Shown in pieces: positions 35,223 to 43,439 of a stretch of DNA of 64,000 nucleotides. The notes beneath the pieces are model-generated. The model saw only the letters and a program-made list of their open reading frames with translations, was not told the origin of the DNA and did no database searches. The position numbers were made by a program, and so were the translations under genes. Source of the DNA: Brotonthovivens ammoniilytica. GTDB taxonomy: Bacteria > Bacillota > Clostridia > Lachnospirales > Lachnospiraceae. The first letter of the stretch is position 1. The number at the start of each line of letters is the position of its first letter. Where the stretch lies: assembly GCF_025566885.1 (NCBI RefSeq), contig NZ_JAOQJQ010000005.1, positions 1-64,000 of the forward strand, written 5' to 3'.

Positions 35223-35252
35223 ATTGTATCACCTTTAGGGGAGGCCAGTCAA
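35223..35252 (-). promoter_or_regulatory. Sigma-A-type promoter for the alcohol dehydrogenase
   Basis: TTGACT (35247-35252), 18 bp, TACAAT (35223-35228) on the minus strand. The transcript would contain the hairpin at 35156-35182 before reaching the gene. Confidence 0.6.
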
Positions 35253-35305
35253 TCCTTCGTACAAATTTTTTCAGAAACCAGCCAGTTTACATATACTATT
35301 CCTTT

Positions 35306-35638
35306 TTATTGTTCCTTTGGACGCAGCCTTTGTGCCTCTCGTTCAAAAACATGAGAAATATCATATAACTCCGGCACATCAGAAATTGTACAGATACCCA
35401 CACATTCATTCAGCCAAGGAAACTCTTTTGTCATCTGATAAATTACCGTCATTGCTTTTGCTTCTGACATAGCTTTGTGGGAATGATATCCAGAACCTTG
35501 GATATGTTCAAATCCGTTCCTCTCAAAATATGCTCTAACGTCATAATACGCATTGTGCCAGTCACTTTTTGGATAATATATCTGCAAGGCTATGGTATCC
35601 AGATCAAAATTGATCCCTTTCTTCTGCGCACTATCCAT
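35306..35638 (-). CDS. vapD: VapD-like protein (Cas2-fold endoribonuclease family)
   Basis: 110 residues, GINFDLDTIALQIYY opening with the conserved FDLDT of VapD, followed by WHNAYYDVRAYFERNGF and GSGYHS and a helical FPWLNECV segment. VapD proteins are small ribonucleases with a Cas2-like ferredoxin fold; the family's conserved acidic residue is in place. It begins 4 nt after the stop of a 96-residue unknown gene, as expected for a toxin-antitoxin pair. There is no CRISPR array near it, and the sequence fits VapD rather than Cas2. The start ATG (35638) has AAGGAAT only. Confidence 0.72.
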   Translation of the reverse strand: MDSAQKKGINFDLDTIALQIYYPKSDWHNAYYDVRAYFERNGFEHIQGSGYHSHKAMSEAKAMTVIYQMTKEFPWLNECVGICTISDVPELYDISHVFEREAQRLRPKEQ

Positions 35639-35642
35639 TCTG

Positions 35643-35933
35643 TTAATTCCTTATAAAATCGGTAATTAAGTTTTCCTTCTCATCCCCGTTATACCAGAAA
35701 CACTCCTGCAGATGATCCGAAATTTGAGAAGAATTTTTTATAGCAAAAATAGCGGCCCAAAATCTTCCGTAATCTTGTTTACGCCCACGGTCAAGGTAAA
35801 TTCGTTTCCCTGGCTGCCTATCAGCACAACTCAGGTCTTCGTTTTCAAAAATCTGGTCTGTTTCTTCACAAATTCTATCTATATCACTTTTGGTCAGATT
35901 CCTAGTATCAAATTTTATTTCCACTTTATACAT
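35643..35933 (-). CDS. Small protein of unknown family upstream of vapD, possible antitoxin
   Basis: 96 residues, acidic, with a beta-strand start (YKVEIKFDTRN) and alpha-helical centre; no signal peptide, membrane segment or DNA-binding helix recognised. A function is not recognised. It stands 4 nt ahead of vapD, which suggests co-translation and a toxin-antitoxin partnership, as with VapX in Haemophilus. GGACGG stands before the ATG. An alternative is an accessory domain protein of the same fold (EIKFDTRNL may be a second ferredoxin-like chain). Confidence 0.6.
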   Translation of the reverse strand: MYKVEIKFDTRNLTKSDIDRICEETDQIFENEDLSCADRQPGKRIYLDRGRKQDYGRFWAAIFAIKNSSQISDHLQECFWYNGDEKENLITDFIRN

Positions 35934-36094
35934 AATATCCGTCCTTTCAATACTGCCAAAACCAAAATGCCTTTATCCAGATTTATTTTAGCATAAGAAA
36001 CACATATTGTCATACTCTTTTTCCCGGAATAACCCCCGCTCATTTTTACCTGACCAAAAAACCTCACAGCCACTTACCTGCCGCAGATTTTTAG

Positions 36095-37495
36095 TTACAG
36101 CACAATGGAGTTAACAGCTTCTATCAGATCAACAGCCAGAGAACGTTTCACCAGAGCCACTGTTTTTTTGTCAACTTCGGCCAGACAGTATGTTCCGTCA
36201 TAACGATAGAGCTTCACCTGAATTTTGGTTTCATTCTCGTCGTCCAGATACAGCGTCATACTGATTTCTTCTTCACCATCCGGCTCCTGGTCTGTGAAAC
36301 TGTATGCTTTCAGCGCCTCTGCTGCACTTTGTAACTGGGAAATATCCAGTTCTTTGTTTTTGTATGAATAAATATACTCGCCCTTTTTCTCCTCTGATGT
36401 AATTGTATATGTCTTTCCTTCCAGCGTAACCTCTATTTTAGAAATGTCCTCAAACTCTGCAGGTATCACTTCGGAATGACGCAGATCATTATAGGAAGCT
36501 TTCGTTAAAGCATCATAATCACTTTCGGAAATCCGGTAAATAATTCCGGAGTCTCCCACTCTTACATAAGCCGTAATTTCCTCTTCATCGTCTCCTGAAG
36601 TCTCTTTTTCCTCATCAGAAACACTGCTGATATTTAAAACGACACTCTCTGTTACTTCTTCTCCGTCCGCATCTTCCGCTGTTCCCTTCACAGTTACGGT
36701 CAGCTCTGGAGCATCCAGCCCATATGTCTTTAACTCTTCCTCTGATGCTTTATAAGTTACATAGTCCGTCAGATTCAGGGAACTTAAGCTTTCCAGATAA
36801 CTTTCAATTTTGTCAGTATCAAGAGGCTGATTGTCTCCATCTTTTTCCGTGAAATATACATCCTCACTCCGATAGGTATCCCCGCTGTTTTCTTTGTATT
36901 GAATACTGTAATTTTCTGTTCCCTCAAAAGTAATGGTTTCCGCCTGAGAAAATACCGGAATCTCATCCTGGGCAATCAGATCATTAAGCCCCACTTCAAA
37001 AGTCTCTAACGGATCCGTCTGGGCAAGATAGACATTGCCGTCTCCAATAGACAAATAGCGCTGGGAATCCATATTGCTGTAATTGCCAAGAGAAATTTCG
37101 TAAGTCTCCCCGCTTGTTTCCAGCTGAATGGTACAAAGGGGCTCATCCAGACCATATTGTCCGTAATCTTCTACATCCTCGATCACAAAGGACACTGAAA
37201 AAGAGGCAAACTGCTCCAGCAGACCATTAATTTTATCTTCGTCAACCGGAAATTCCTTATCATCATCGTAACTCCAAAGACCATCATCATCTCTGTGAAA
37301 AGCCAGTTCCGTCTCTTCATAGTTCCACGACAATTTCTGCACAGAATCCTCTGAAAGTTCAAGAATTACTTCCTCACTGTTTTTAATCTGTTCCTTCTTC
37401 TCTTCCATGCGGGTGACTGCAAAGGTAATCAGACATGCTGCTGCAAGAATCCCCAGCAGTATATAGATCCGTTTAGCTCTTTTCATTCTGAACAC
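36095..37495 (-). CDS. DUF4340 domain protein, membrane-anchored
   Basis: 466 residues. A single hydrophobic segment (IYILLGILAAACLITFAVT, about residues 9-29) anchors a long extracytoplasmic region rich in acidic residues, with two DUF4340-like repeats (roughly 75-250 and 260-450; LDEPLCTIQLE and GLDAPELTVTV mark the two). Such proteins regularly accompany GldF/GldG-type ABC systems. It overlaps the 3' end of the GldG-like gene by 23 bp, so the two are co-translated. The biochemical role is unknown; an accessory subunit binding the exported or regulated substrate is a reasonable guess. Confidence 0.75.
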   Translation of the reverse strand: MFRMKRAKRIYILLGILAAACLITFAVTRMEEKKEQIKNSEEVILELSEDSVQKLSWNYEETELAFHRDDDGLWSYDDDKEFPVDEDKINGLLEQFASFSVSFVIEDVEDYGQYGLDEPLCTIQLETSGETYEISLGNYSNMDSQRYLSIGDGNVYLAQTDPLETFEVGLNDLIAQDEIPVFSQAETITFEGTENYSIQYKENSGDTYRSEDVYFTEKDGDNQPLDTDKIESYLESLSSLNLTDYVTYKASEEELKTYGLDAPELTVTVKGTAEDADGEEVTESVVLNISSVSDEEKETSGDDEEEITAYVRVGDSGIIYRISESDYDALTKASYNDLRHSEVIPAEFEDISKIEVTLEGKTYTITSEEKKGEYIYSYKNKELDISQLQSAAEALKAYSFTDQEPDGEEEISMTLYLDDENETKIQVKLYRYDGTYCLAEVDKKTVALVKRSLAVDLIEAVNSIVL

Positions 37496-38933
37496 TCCTC
37501 CTTCTAACCGTTATTCCAATTCCCACGCCAAGGTAAATCAGCGGAAATGCACCGATCATAAGAACCTTTAAAAGGGATGCTGTAGAATCCGAAATGGTCA
37601 GGTAATTATAATTTAAAGATTTACTTCGAATTGCCATAGCTTCGCTTTCTCCGATAAGAGATGACAAAGCATTCATGGCCAGATCTCCATTTGCGCCTGA
37701 TGAGTATGCATTATAGGCGTCAGACAAAAATTCAGAAGATGAAAACCATACCATCTGTCCTTCCTTTGCATTTTCCACCTTTACTCCCACAGAAAACGGA
37801 CCGTCGATATCACCTTCCTCTTTTTCATAGGTGTCAAGATCATAACCTGCGATTTTGCTGTAAGCAGCATCTGTAGTTGTCAGCAGACTTGTTACCGTAC
37901 CTTTTTTGGAGCTTTCAGGAACTATAAGCCCCAGTGAAATAGGCATAATCACACTGTAATTGCTTTCTATCAGAGAATTCGTAATATCATCATCAGCCAT
38001 ATCCGGAATTAAAACATACTGTGCCCCGGAAACAAAATGTTCTCCGTCACTTTCAATCACAATTCCTTCTTTCGTCTCAATTCCGTAATCGGACAGCAGG
38101 CTGTACAAATGATCAAGGGTTTTATCTTCCACCGGACCGGCCATCACCAAAAGCTTTCCGCCCCCCTCCACATATTCGGCCAGCATTTCCTTCTCCTCTT
38201 CAGATATATCGCTTTCCGGAGCATAGATCATAACAGCATCTGCTTCCTCTGGTACCTTATCTACCGTTAACAAGGACAAATCTGAAACCTCAATATTCTC
38301 TTTTTCAATCTGCTGGCTGAAGGTAGAGGGCAGTTCTGCTTCCCCATGCCCCTCTAGCAGATACAGCTGCGGCTGTTCTTCATTGACAACATAATCAATT
38401 GCAGAAGTAACAGCACCTTCTCCGTCAAAAGAAGTGGTATAAGAGTAGGAATACATATCTGTTTCCTGAACATAAATATCACTGTAGGCAACAAATCTGC
38501 TGCGCTCTCCCGACTCAACAATCAGACTGTTGTTCTCCACACTTTCATCTGTATACTGTTCTGCAAAGGTAGGATAAACATCAGGATTTTTCTTTACTAC
38601 TTTAATATGGTCGGACAGACTTTCGTATTTCGCCAGAAGATTTTCTATTACATCGTCCTCCTCCCCGGACTGTACCACCCAGTAAATGGTTACATCCTGC
38701 TCTAAGGCATTAACTACTACTTTTGTATTGCTGGTGATGGAATAAAGTTTTGCAGAACTGATATCATATTTTGTGAGATTCACCGGCAGTGCGGACATAA
38801 ACACATTGGCAATGATAACAAGAGCTGCCGCAACGGCTGTAATTATTAAAGAATAAGAACCCCTCCTGGATGCATTGCGGTTTTGATTCTTTTCCGGCTG
38901 CCCGGAGATTTTTGGCAAATTTATTTTTTTCAT
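37473..38933 (-). CDS. GldG-like ABC transport auxiliary protein
   Basis: 486 residues. One N-terminal membrane helix (about 29-50), an extracytoplasmic domain with repeated strands and a glutamine amidotransferase-like fold region (LYLLEGHGEAELPSTF, ADAVMIYAPESDISEEE, GGKLLVMAGP), and a C-terminal membrane helix. This is the ABC-type auxiliary layout of GldG from gliding bacteroidetes and of related Firmicutes systems. Its start abuts the permease stop (overlap at 38933), and it is followed by the DUF4340 gene. The substrate is unknown. Confidence 0.78.
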   Translation of the reverse strand: MKKINLPKISGQPEKNQNRNASRRGSYSLIITAVAAALVIIANVFMSALPVNLTKYDISSAKLYSITSNTKVVVNALEQDVTIYWVVQSGEEDDVIENLLAKYESLSDHIKVVKKNPDVYPTFAEQYTDESVENNSLIVESGERSRFVAYSDIYVQETDMYSYSYTTSFDGEGAVTSAIDYVVNEEQPQLYLLEGHGEAELPSTFSQQIEKENIEVSDLSLLTVDKVPEEADAVMIYAPESDISEEEKEMLAEYVEGGGKLLVMAGPVEDKTLDHLYSLLSDYGIETKEGIVIESDGEHFVSGAQYVLIPDMADDDITNSLIESNYSVIMPISLGLIVPESSKKGTVTSLLTTTDAAYSKIAGYDLDTYEKEEGDIDGPFSVGVKVENAKEGQMVWFSSSEFLSDAYNAYSSGANGDLAMNALSSLIGESEAMAIRSKSLNYNYLTISDSTASLLKVLMIGAFPLIYLGVGIGITVRRRSVQNEKS

Positions 38934-39796
38934 TAATTATACCTCCTTTTCTCCAGAGACTGTACGGACAGGAATAAGAACAATGCCGCCACAGACAGAT
39001 AATAAACAATGGCTGTCATATCAAAAACACCATTGATAAAAGAGTTAAACCGCTCAAACAAAGAAAGCTTTGTCATAATATCCCCAAGCAGCCCCTCAAA
39101 CCTCCCTCCGTTTGTCCAGTACAAAACAGCGGTGAGCAGTATCATGACAAATATAAATCCATATGCCAGTTTTTCGTTCCTGGTCAAATATTTGACAATA
39201 ATTCCAACAATTACAATAAATACCAGAATGGCAATCAAAGAGCCCACAGCTGTAGAGGATATATACTCGGAAAGACTGACACTGTAATAGTTAAACAAAA
39301 TCACTGCAATTCCAATACCTGCAGAAAATCCCTGATTATCTGTCAGCGAAGAGATAAAGACTCCAATGGCAATCAGTGCGGCTCCCATAATGAAAAATGC
39401 CGCAATGGAGCCATAGGCAGTTTTTAAATACACCTCTCCAAACTGCCGGAACACTAAAGGATATATGCTGATAATGCACATGGGAATGAAATAAACAATA
39501 AGCAGAGCCAGATATTTCCCAATTATGACATCTGTGGTAGAAATGGGCAGTGAATACAGCAGCTGATCTGTTTTCTGCTTCCGCTCTTCTGCAATGACAC
39601 GCATGGTAAGAACCGGAACAATAACAACAAAGATCAGGCTTGCGAAGCTTAAAACATACTCAAAATTGCTGACTGCCGCCTGCAGATTATACATCATGGC
39701 TCCAATTCCGATAAATGCCAGTAAAAATGCTCCGAATACATAGGCAGTCAGAGAATGGAAGTATGTTTTCAATTCATGTTTTAATACTGCTGTCAT
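38933..39796 (-). CDS. ABC transporter permease (GldF/ABC-2 type)
   Basis: 287 residues with six to seven membrane segments, opening with ELKTYFHSLTAYVFGAFLLA and a YSLPISTTDVIIGKYLA loop, both typical of the NosY/GldF-like ABC-2 permeases. It overlaps the ATP-binding gene by 4 bp at 39793-39796 and the GldG gene by 1 bp, so the three genes form a tight operon. Works in the cytoplasmic membrane with the ATPase below. Confidence 0.85.
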   Translation of the reverse strand: MTAVLKHELKTYFHSLTAYVFGAFLLAFIGIGAMMYNLQAAVSNFEYVLSFASLIFVVIVPVLTMRVIAEERKQKTDQLLYSLPISTTDVIIGKYLALLIVYFIPMCIISIYPLVFRQFGEVYLKTAYGSIAAFFIMGAALIAIGVFISSLTDNQGFSAGIGIAVILFNYYSVSLSEYISSTAVGSLIAILVFIVIVGIIVKYLTRNEKLAYGFIFVMILLTAVLYWTNGGRFEGLLGDIMTKLSLFERFNSFINGVFDMTAIVYYLSVAALFLFLSVQSLEKRRYN

Positions 39797-40833
39797 AGCT
39801 GGTCCACCCCGCTTTCTTTTGTATCTGACTGACAGGATTCATTCTCTGCTATATCCGGCAGATCTTCTCCGCCGTTTTGTGTCTCTGTCTGACCGCTTCC
39901 GTTCTCCGTCAGCTCCAGGAAAATATCCTCCAGATTTGCTTTCTTTAATGTCATCTCAAGCAAAGCTTTCTTTTGCTCTGCAAACAGGAAAAAAATCCTC
40001 CGGGCAGTGTCATAAACATCCTTCTGATCTGTTTTTACCTGAAAGACTGTGTATTCTCTTTCACTTTCCTGTATCTTAAACTCTGTCATATGCTCCAGGG
40101 AATCCAGAATTTTCTCTACTTCTTCTGGCGATGCATCAGCAGTAATGGTAATTTCACCTGGAGATAAAAGACTTTTTTCCAAATGCTTTGGCTCATCAAA
40201 GGCAATTAGTTTTCCTTTTGAAATAATCAGAATCTGATCGCAGATTGTCTGCACTTCCGATAAAATATGAGAACTGAAAATAACGGTATGTTTTTTCCCC
40301 AGCTCTTTAATCAGATCTCTAATTTCAATAATCTGAATGGGATCCAGCCCCACAGTAGGTTCATCCAGTATAATGACCTTTGGCCTGCCAAGCAGCGCCT
40401 GGGCAATGCCAACCCTTTGTCTGTAGCCTTTTGACAAGTCTGAAATCCTCTTATTCTTCACTTCTTCGATTCTCGTCTGTCTGATCACCTCCTGAATCTG
40501 TTCCGTTAATTCTGCTCCCCGAAATCCCTTTGCCTCGCCTACAAATTTCAAATATTCCACCGGCGACTCATTCATATACAAAGGCGGCTGTTCCGGAAGA
40601 TAGCCAATCAAACGTTTTGCCTTGGCGGCCTCTTCAAAAATGTCAAAACCGTCAATTTTGATATGCCCTGCCGTGGCGGACAGACAGCCTGTCATAATAT
40701 TCATTGTTGTAGATTTTCCGGCTCCATTGGGCCCCAGAAACCCATACACATGCCCCTCTTCAATCTCAAAGGACAGAGCATCCACAGCTGTAAAATCACC
40801 ATAACATTTCGTTAAATGTTCCACTGTTATCAT
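39793..40833 (-). CDS. ABC transporter ATP-binding protein of the Gld-like system
   Basis: About 346 residues from the ATG at 40831-40833, which follows AGGAGG; upstream codons of the same frame have no ribosome site and are not counted. Walker A GPNGAGKST, signature LSKGYRQR, Walker B VIILDEPTVGLDP and H-loop (SSHILSEV) are intact. A long acidic C-terminal tail, rich in Asp, Glu, Gly and Thr (last 40 residues), is unusual for the family and may be a regulatory extension. It heads the operon ATPase-permease-GldG-DUF4340; the two-component system lies 167 bp upstream on the same strand. Confidence 0.87.
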   Translation of the reverse strand: MITVEHLTKCYGDFTAVDALSFEIEEGHVYGFLGPNGAGKSTTMNIMTGCLSATAGHIKIDGFDIFEEAAKAKRLIGYLPEQPPLYMNESPVEYLKFVGEAKGFRGAELTEQIQEVIRQTRIEEVKNKRISDLSKGYRQRVGIAQALLGRPKVIILDEPTVGLDPIQIIEIRDLIKELGKKHTVIFSSHILSEVQTICDQILIISKGKLIAFDEPKHLEKSLLSPGEITITADASPEEVEKILDSLEHMTEFKIQESEREYTVFQVKTDQKDVYDTARRIFFLFAEQKKALLEMTLKKANLEDIFLELTENGSGQTETQNGGEDLPDIAENESCQSDTKESGVDQL

Positions 40834-40999
40834 ATGAAACCTCCTGATTGTATTCCGGCTCTGCAAAAACCGGACATTTCCCGGCTGCTTTGCCGCGTTC
40901 ACACTAAAGTCTACCGTCCGAAACTGAAACGACACTGAAAGATTTGTGAAAAAAAGATGAAGACTCATATTCTGAATCTCCATCTTTTAACCTGACCCT

Positions 41000-42208
41000 T
41001 TATTTACAGGGCAGCAAAATAAAAAAACTGTTTACTCCCTGACTGCTCCTGGCCCATATTTTTCCTTTATGTCTTCTCACAATGCCTTCTGCAATGGAAA
41101 GTCCCAGACCAAAGCTTTTGCTCTGGCTCCGTGCCTGATCTGCCCGGTAAAATCTTTTAAAAATATTTTTCAGCTGCTCCTCTGAAAGTCCGTCACCTTC
41201 GCTGGCTACCTGAAGCAGACAGTATCTGCCTGCCTTCCTCTTTAATTCCACCCGTACCATTCCAAAAGGCCTGGTATATTTTCCTGCATTATCCAGCAGT
41301 ATTTCAACTGCCCGTTTTAATTCACTGCCATCCCCGCAGACCTTTATATCCTCCTCAATCTGCTGGACCAGTTTTAATTCCTGTTCAAAAAACAACGGTT
41401 CAAAGGGAAGCAGGGCATCTGAAACAAGCTTGCTAAAGGAAACTTCTTCCATCCCTCTTTTTTCCAAGGCCTTGTCTGTCCTTGCAAGTTCTAACAGCTG
41501 TTCTACCAGTCCCTTCATCTGTCTTGACATAAGTACCACATTATTTAAAACCTTCTGCCTGCTTTCCAAATCATAAGATTCGTTCTGTGCCAGCTCCGCG
41601 CTGGTTATGATAACGGTAAGGGGTGTTTTTAATTCATGGGACGCATCCGCCACAAATTGTTTCTGCTGTTTCCACGCCTGCGCTACCGGCCTGGACGCCC
41701 ATCCGGACAGCCAGATGCTGGCCCAGAAAAACAGCGCAAAACTCACAGTCCATATGAGAACACAGTTCTTCTTCAAATGATTCAATGTGGCTGTTTCACT
41801 GGAAATATCTGAAAATATCACATACTGCTCCCCGGGCATGTCTACCCGGTAATACCTCAGCTGATATTCATCTATCACACCAAACTGCCTGGGAGAAGCA
41901 GAAGCTTCCCCCATCAGAGTACTTAAAAAGCTTTTATCAGAAAGATCATAATAGCTGCTGTTTTCCGCAAGCAGTTCCCCTCCAGGCTCTTTCCGTATAA
42001 TAAAAAAGGGAAGCTTCACCTCATTGCCGGAATCCGCCGGTACTTTAAGCTGCAGGGGATGCTCTGCCACGGTCTGAAGCATACGGATATTTTCACGTTC
42101 AAGACCGGCCTTTGTAAATGAAAATATCAGCCCAAGGATAATTCCAAGGAGCACTGCCACAATACTCATGTTGATTAGAACAAATTTTAAGCGAAGTTTC
42201 CTAATCAC
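41000..42208 (-). CDS. Sensor histidine kinase
   Basis: 402 residues. Two membrane helices (about 8-30 and 148-170) enclose an extracytoplasmic sensor of about 115 residues; then a short linker with ASRPVAQAWKQQKQFVADASHELKTPL holding the phosphorylated His, and an ATPase domain with LLDNAGKY (N-box) and LGLSIAEGIVRRHKG (G-box). It overlaps the response-regulator gene by 8 bp. Most likely it senses something related to the Gld-like ABC system downstream. OmpR-type partner indicates transcription control. Confidence 0.88.
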   Translation of the reverse strand: MIRKLRLKFVLINMSIVAVLLGIILGLIFSFTKAGLERENIRMLQTVAEHPLQLKVPADSGNEVKLPFFIIRKEPGGELLAENSSYYDLSDKSFLSTLMGEASASPRQFGVIDEYQLRYYRVDMPGEQYVIFSDISSETATLNHLKKNCVLIWTVSFALFFWASIWLSGWASRPVAQAWKQQKQFVADASHELKTPLTVIITSAELAQNESYDLESRQKVLNNVVLMSRQMKGLVEQLLELARTDKALEKRGMEEVSFSKLVSDALLPFEPLFFEQELKLVQQIEEDIKVCGDGSELKRAVEILLDNAGKYTRPFGMVRVELKRKAGRYCLLQVASEGDGLSEEQLKNIFKRFYRADQARSQSKSFGLGLSIAEGIVRRHKGKIWARSSQGVNSFFILLPCK

Positions 42209-42878
42209 AATCTTTTACCTCCAGATGATATCCCAGCCGCCTTATGACCTCTATCCTGATATTTGAGCCAATACTTGCAAGCTTTTTTCTCAAAAATCCA
42301 ATATATACTTCCACATGATTTTCAACTGCATCCGAATCATATCCCCACACCCTGGCTAATATTACTTCCTTGGCCACATTACGGCTTCCCCTCTGGAAAA
42401 GAAACCGCATAATCTCAAATTCCCTGGCTGACAATCGGATATGGTTGGCCTGACAGGTTAAAACTGCAGAGGATAGATCTAAAGATGTATTTCCAAATGT
42501 TACCACATCCACCTGGTCTCCCTGTCTGCGCAGCAGGGCATTGATGCAGGCCAGCAGCTCTCTGGTATCAAATGGCTTTGTCAGATAATAGTCAGCTCCA
42601 CTGTCTAATCCTTCTATCCGGTCCTCCAGCTCTGATTTTGCAGTAAGCATTAAAATCGGCATCCCAAGGTGATTCGACCTAAGACTTTTGGCCACCTCAT
42701 ACCCGTTCATTTTCGGCATCATGACATCTAGAATCACTAAATCATAGATCCCTAATTCTGCGTATTCCCTGCCGCTTTCTCCGTCATATGCTGTATCCAC
42801 CATAAATCCTCTGGCCGTCAGCAGCATCTTTAAGGAGTCAGCCAGTAATTTTTCATCTTCTATAATTAATATCCGCAA
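42201..42878 (-). CDS. OmpR/PhoB-family response regulator
   Basis: 225 residues: receiver domain with the phosphorylated Asp in VILDVMMPK (about residue 51) and Lys in YLTKPF, then a winged-helix DNA-binding domain (LSAREFEIMRFL, VEVYIGFLRKKL). It forms a pair with the kinase that starts 8 bp before its stop. Targets are probably its own operon and the ABC genes, which follow. Confidence 0.9.
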   Translation of the reverse strand: MRILIIEDEKLLADSLKMLLTARGFMVDTAYDGESGREYAELGIYDLVILDVMMPKMNGYEVAKSLRSNHLGMPILMLTAKSELEDRIEGLDSGADYYLTKPFDTRELLACINALLRRQGDQVDVVTFGNTSLDLSSAVLTCQANHIRLSAREFEIMRFLFQRGSRNVAKEVILARVWGYDSDAVENHVEVYIGFLRKKLASIGSNIRIEVIRRLGYHLEVKDCD

Positions 42879-43013
42879 GGCATATTCCCTCCATTTTACA
42901 TTCCATAATGATTATACAGCAGTTTTCTGAAATCAGACTGAAATCACACAAAATTCACACCGGCTGGTAAATATAAAAGCAGCTGCCTATCATTTTAAAA
43001 TATAAAGACGCTA

Positions 43014-43041
43014 AAAGACCGCAGAAATCCCTGCGGTCTTT
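43014..43041 (-). terminator. Hairpin with U-rich minus-strand tail
   Basis: AAAGACCGCAG (43014-43024) and CTGCGGTCTTT (43031-43041) are perfect complements. On the minus strand, TTTTAGCG then further U's follow. It stands between the response regulator start and the tRNA, and would stop transcripts arriving from the tRNA side. Confidence 0.55.
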
Positions 43042-43114
43042 GGTTTCATAACCTCTTATTCTATGTTCATGGCCAGTCCGGATTCTTCCGGCATCCGCTT
43101 GTTATTATGCTCAG

Positions 43115-43237
43115 TTCAAATCTCGCTCCTGCGGGACTTGGTGCGCAATTCGGGTCAGCTTTGCTGACAATATTCTATTCCCAAGCGCTGCTTATCTGAT
43201 ATAAATGTTAAAAAGCCTTGAAAAATCAAGGCTTTTT
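43115..43237 (-). repeat. Copy 2 of the dispersed terminator-hairpin-GAGCGAGATTTGAA element
   Basis: On the minus strand: terminator hairpin AAAAAGCCTTGA/TCAAGGCTTTTT (43210-43237, which also ends the tRNA transcript), then a segment with internal hairpin TCAGC-TTT-GCTGA and CTTGG/CCAAG, then GAGCGAGATTTGAA (43115-43128). Order and motif match copies at 11045 and 47173, with one base different in the motif. Confidence 0.6.
43210..43237 (-). terminator. Terminator after tRNA-Leu
   Basis: AAAAAGCCTTGA pairs with TCAAGGCTTTTT around a 4-base loop. On the minus strand the stem ends in a U-run (CTTTTTAAC). It lies 27 bp after the tRNA 3' end. Confidence 0.75.
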
Positions 43238-43263
43238 AGCGGGATACTTTTTTCCTCTTCTGA

Positions 43264-43345
43264 TGCCGATGGCCGGACTCGAACCGGCACGGATTGCTCC
43301 GCTTGATTTTGAGTCAAGTGCGTCTGCCAATTCCGCCACATCGGC
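43264..43345 (-). tRNA. tRNA-Leu (anticodon CAA)
   Basis: 82 nt on the minus strand, beginning GCCGATGTGG and closing with the complementary CATCGGC followed by discriminator A. The anticodon arm is CTTGA-CTCAAAA-TCAAG, giving anticodon CAA; there is a long variable arm (GCGGAGCAATCCGT) as in class II tRNAs, and the T-arm GCCGGTTCGAGTCCGGC is intact. The 3' CCA is not encoded (CATC follows). A promoter-like TTGCAA-N17-TAATAT lies upstream. Confidence 0.95.
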
Positions 43346-43346
43346 T

Positions 43347-43374
43347 TTTTGTGTTCACTAAACCGAACACAAAA
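43347..43374. other. Hairpin immediately 5' of tRNA-Leu
   Basis: TTTTGTGTTC (43347-43356) and GAACACAAAA (43365-43374) are perfect 10-bp complements around an 8-base loop and end two bases before the mature tRNA 5' end on the minus strand. A possible -10 box TAATAT (43376-43381) would start the transcript almost at the hairpin. Confidence 0.5.
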
Positions 43375-43439
43375 TATATTATCATACGATATTCTAAATT
43401 GCAACTGATTTTTCAATATTTGCCATTCTTCGCAGCTGC

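Noticed and set aside
35306..35638. Cas2 of a CRISPR system
   Set aside because: No cas1 or repeats nearby; opening FDLDT and the gene pair arrangement fit VapD better.
40834..40983. Longer N-terminus of the ABC ATPase
   Set aside because: No ribosome site upstream, and the extra 50 residues do not resemble ABC proteins; ATG at 40833 has AGGAGG.
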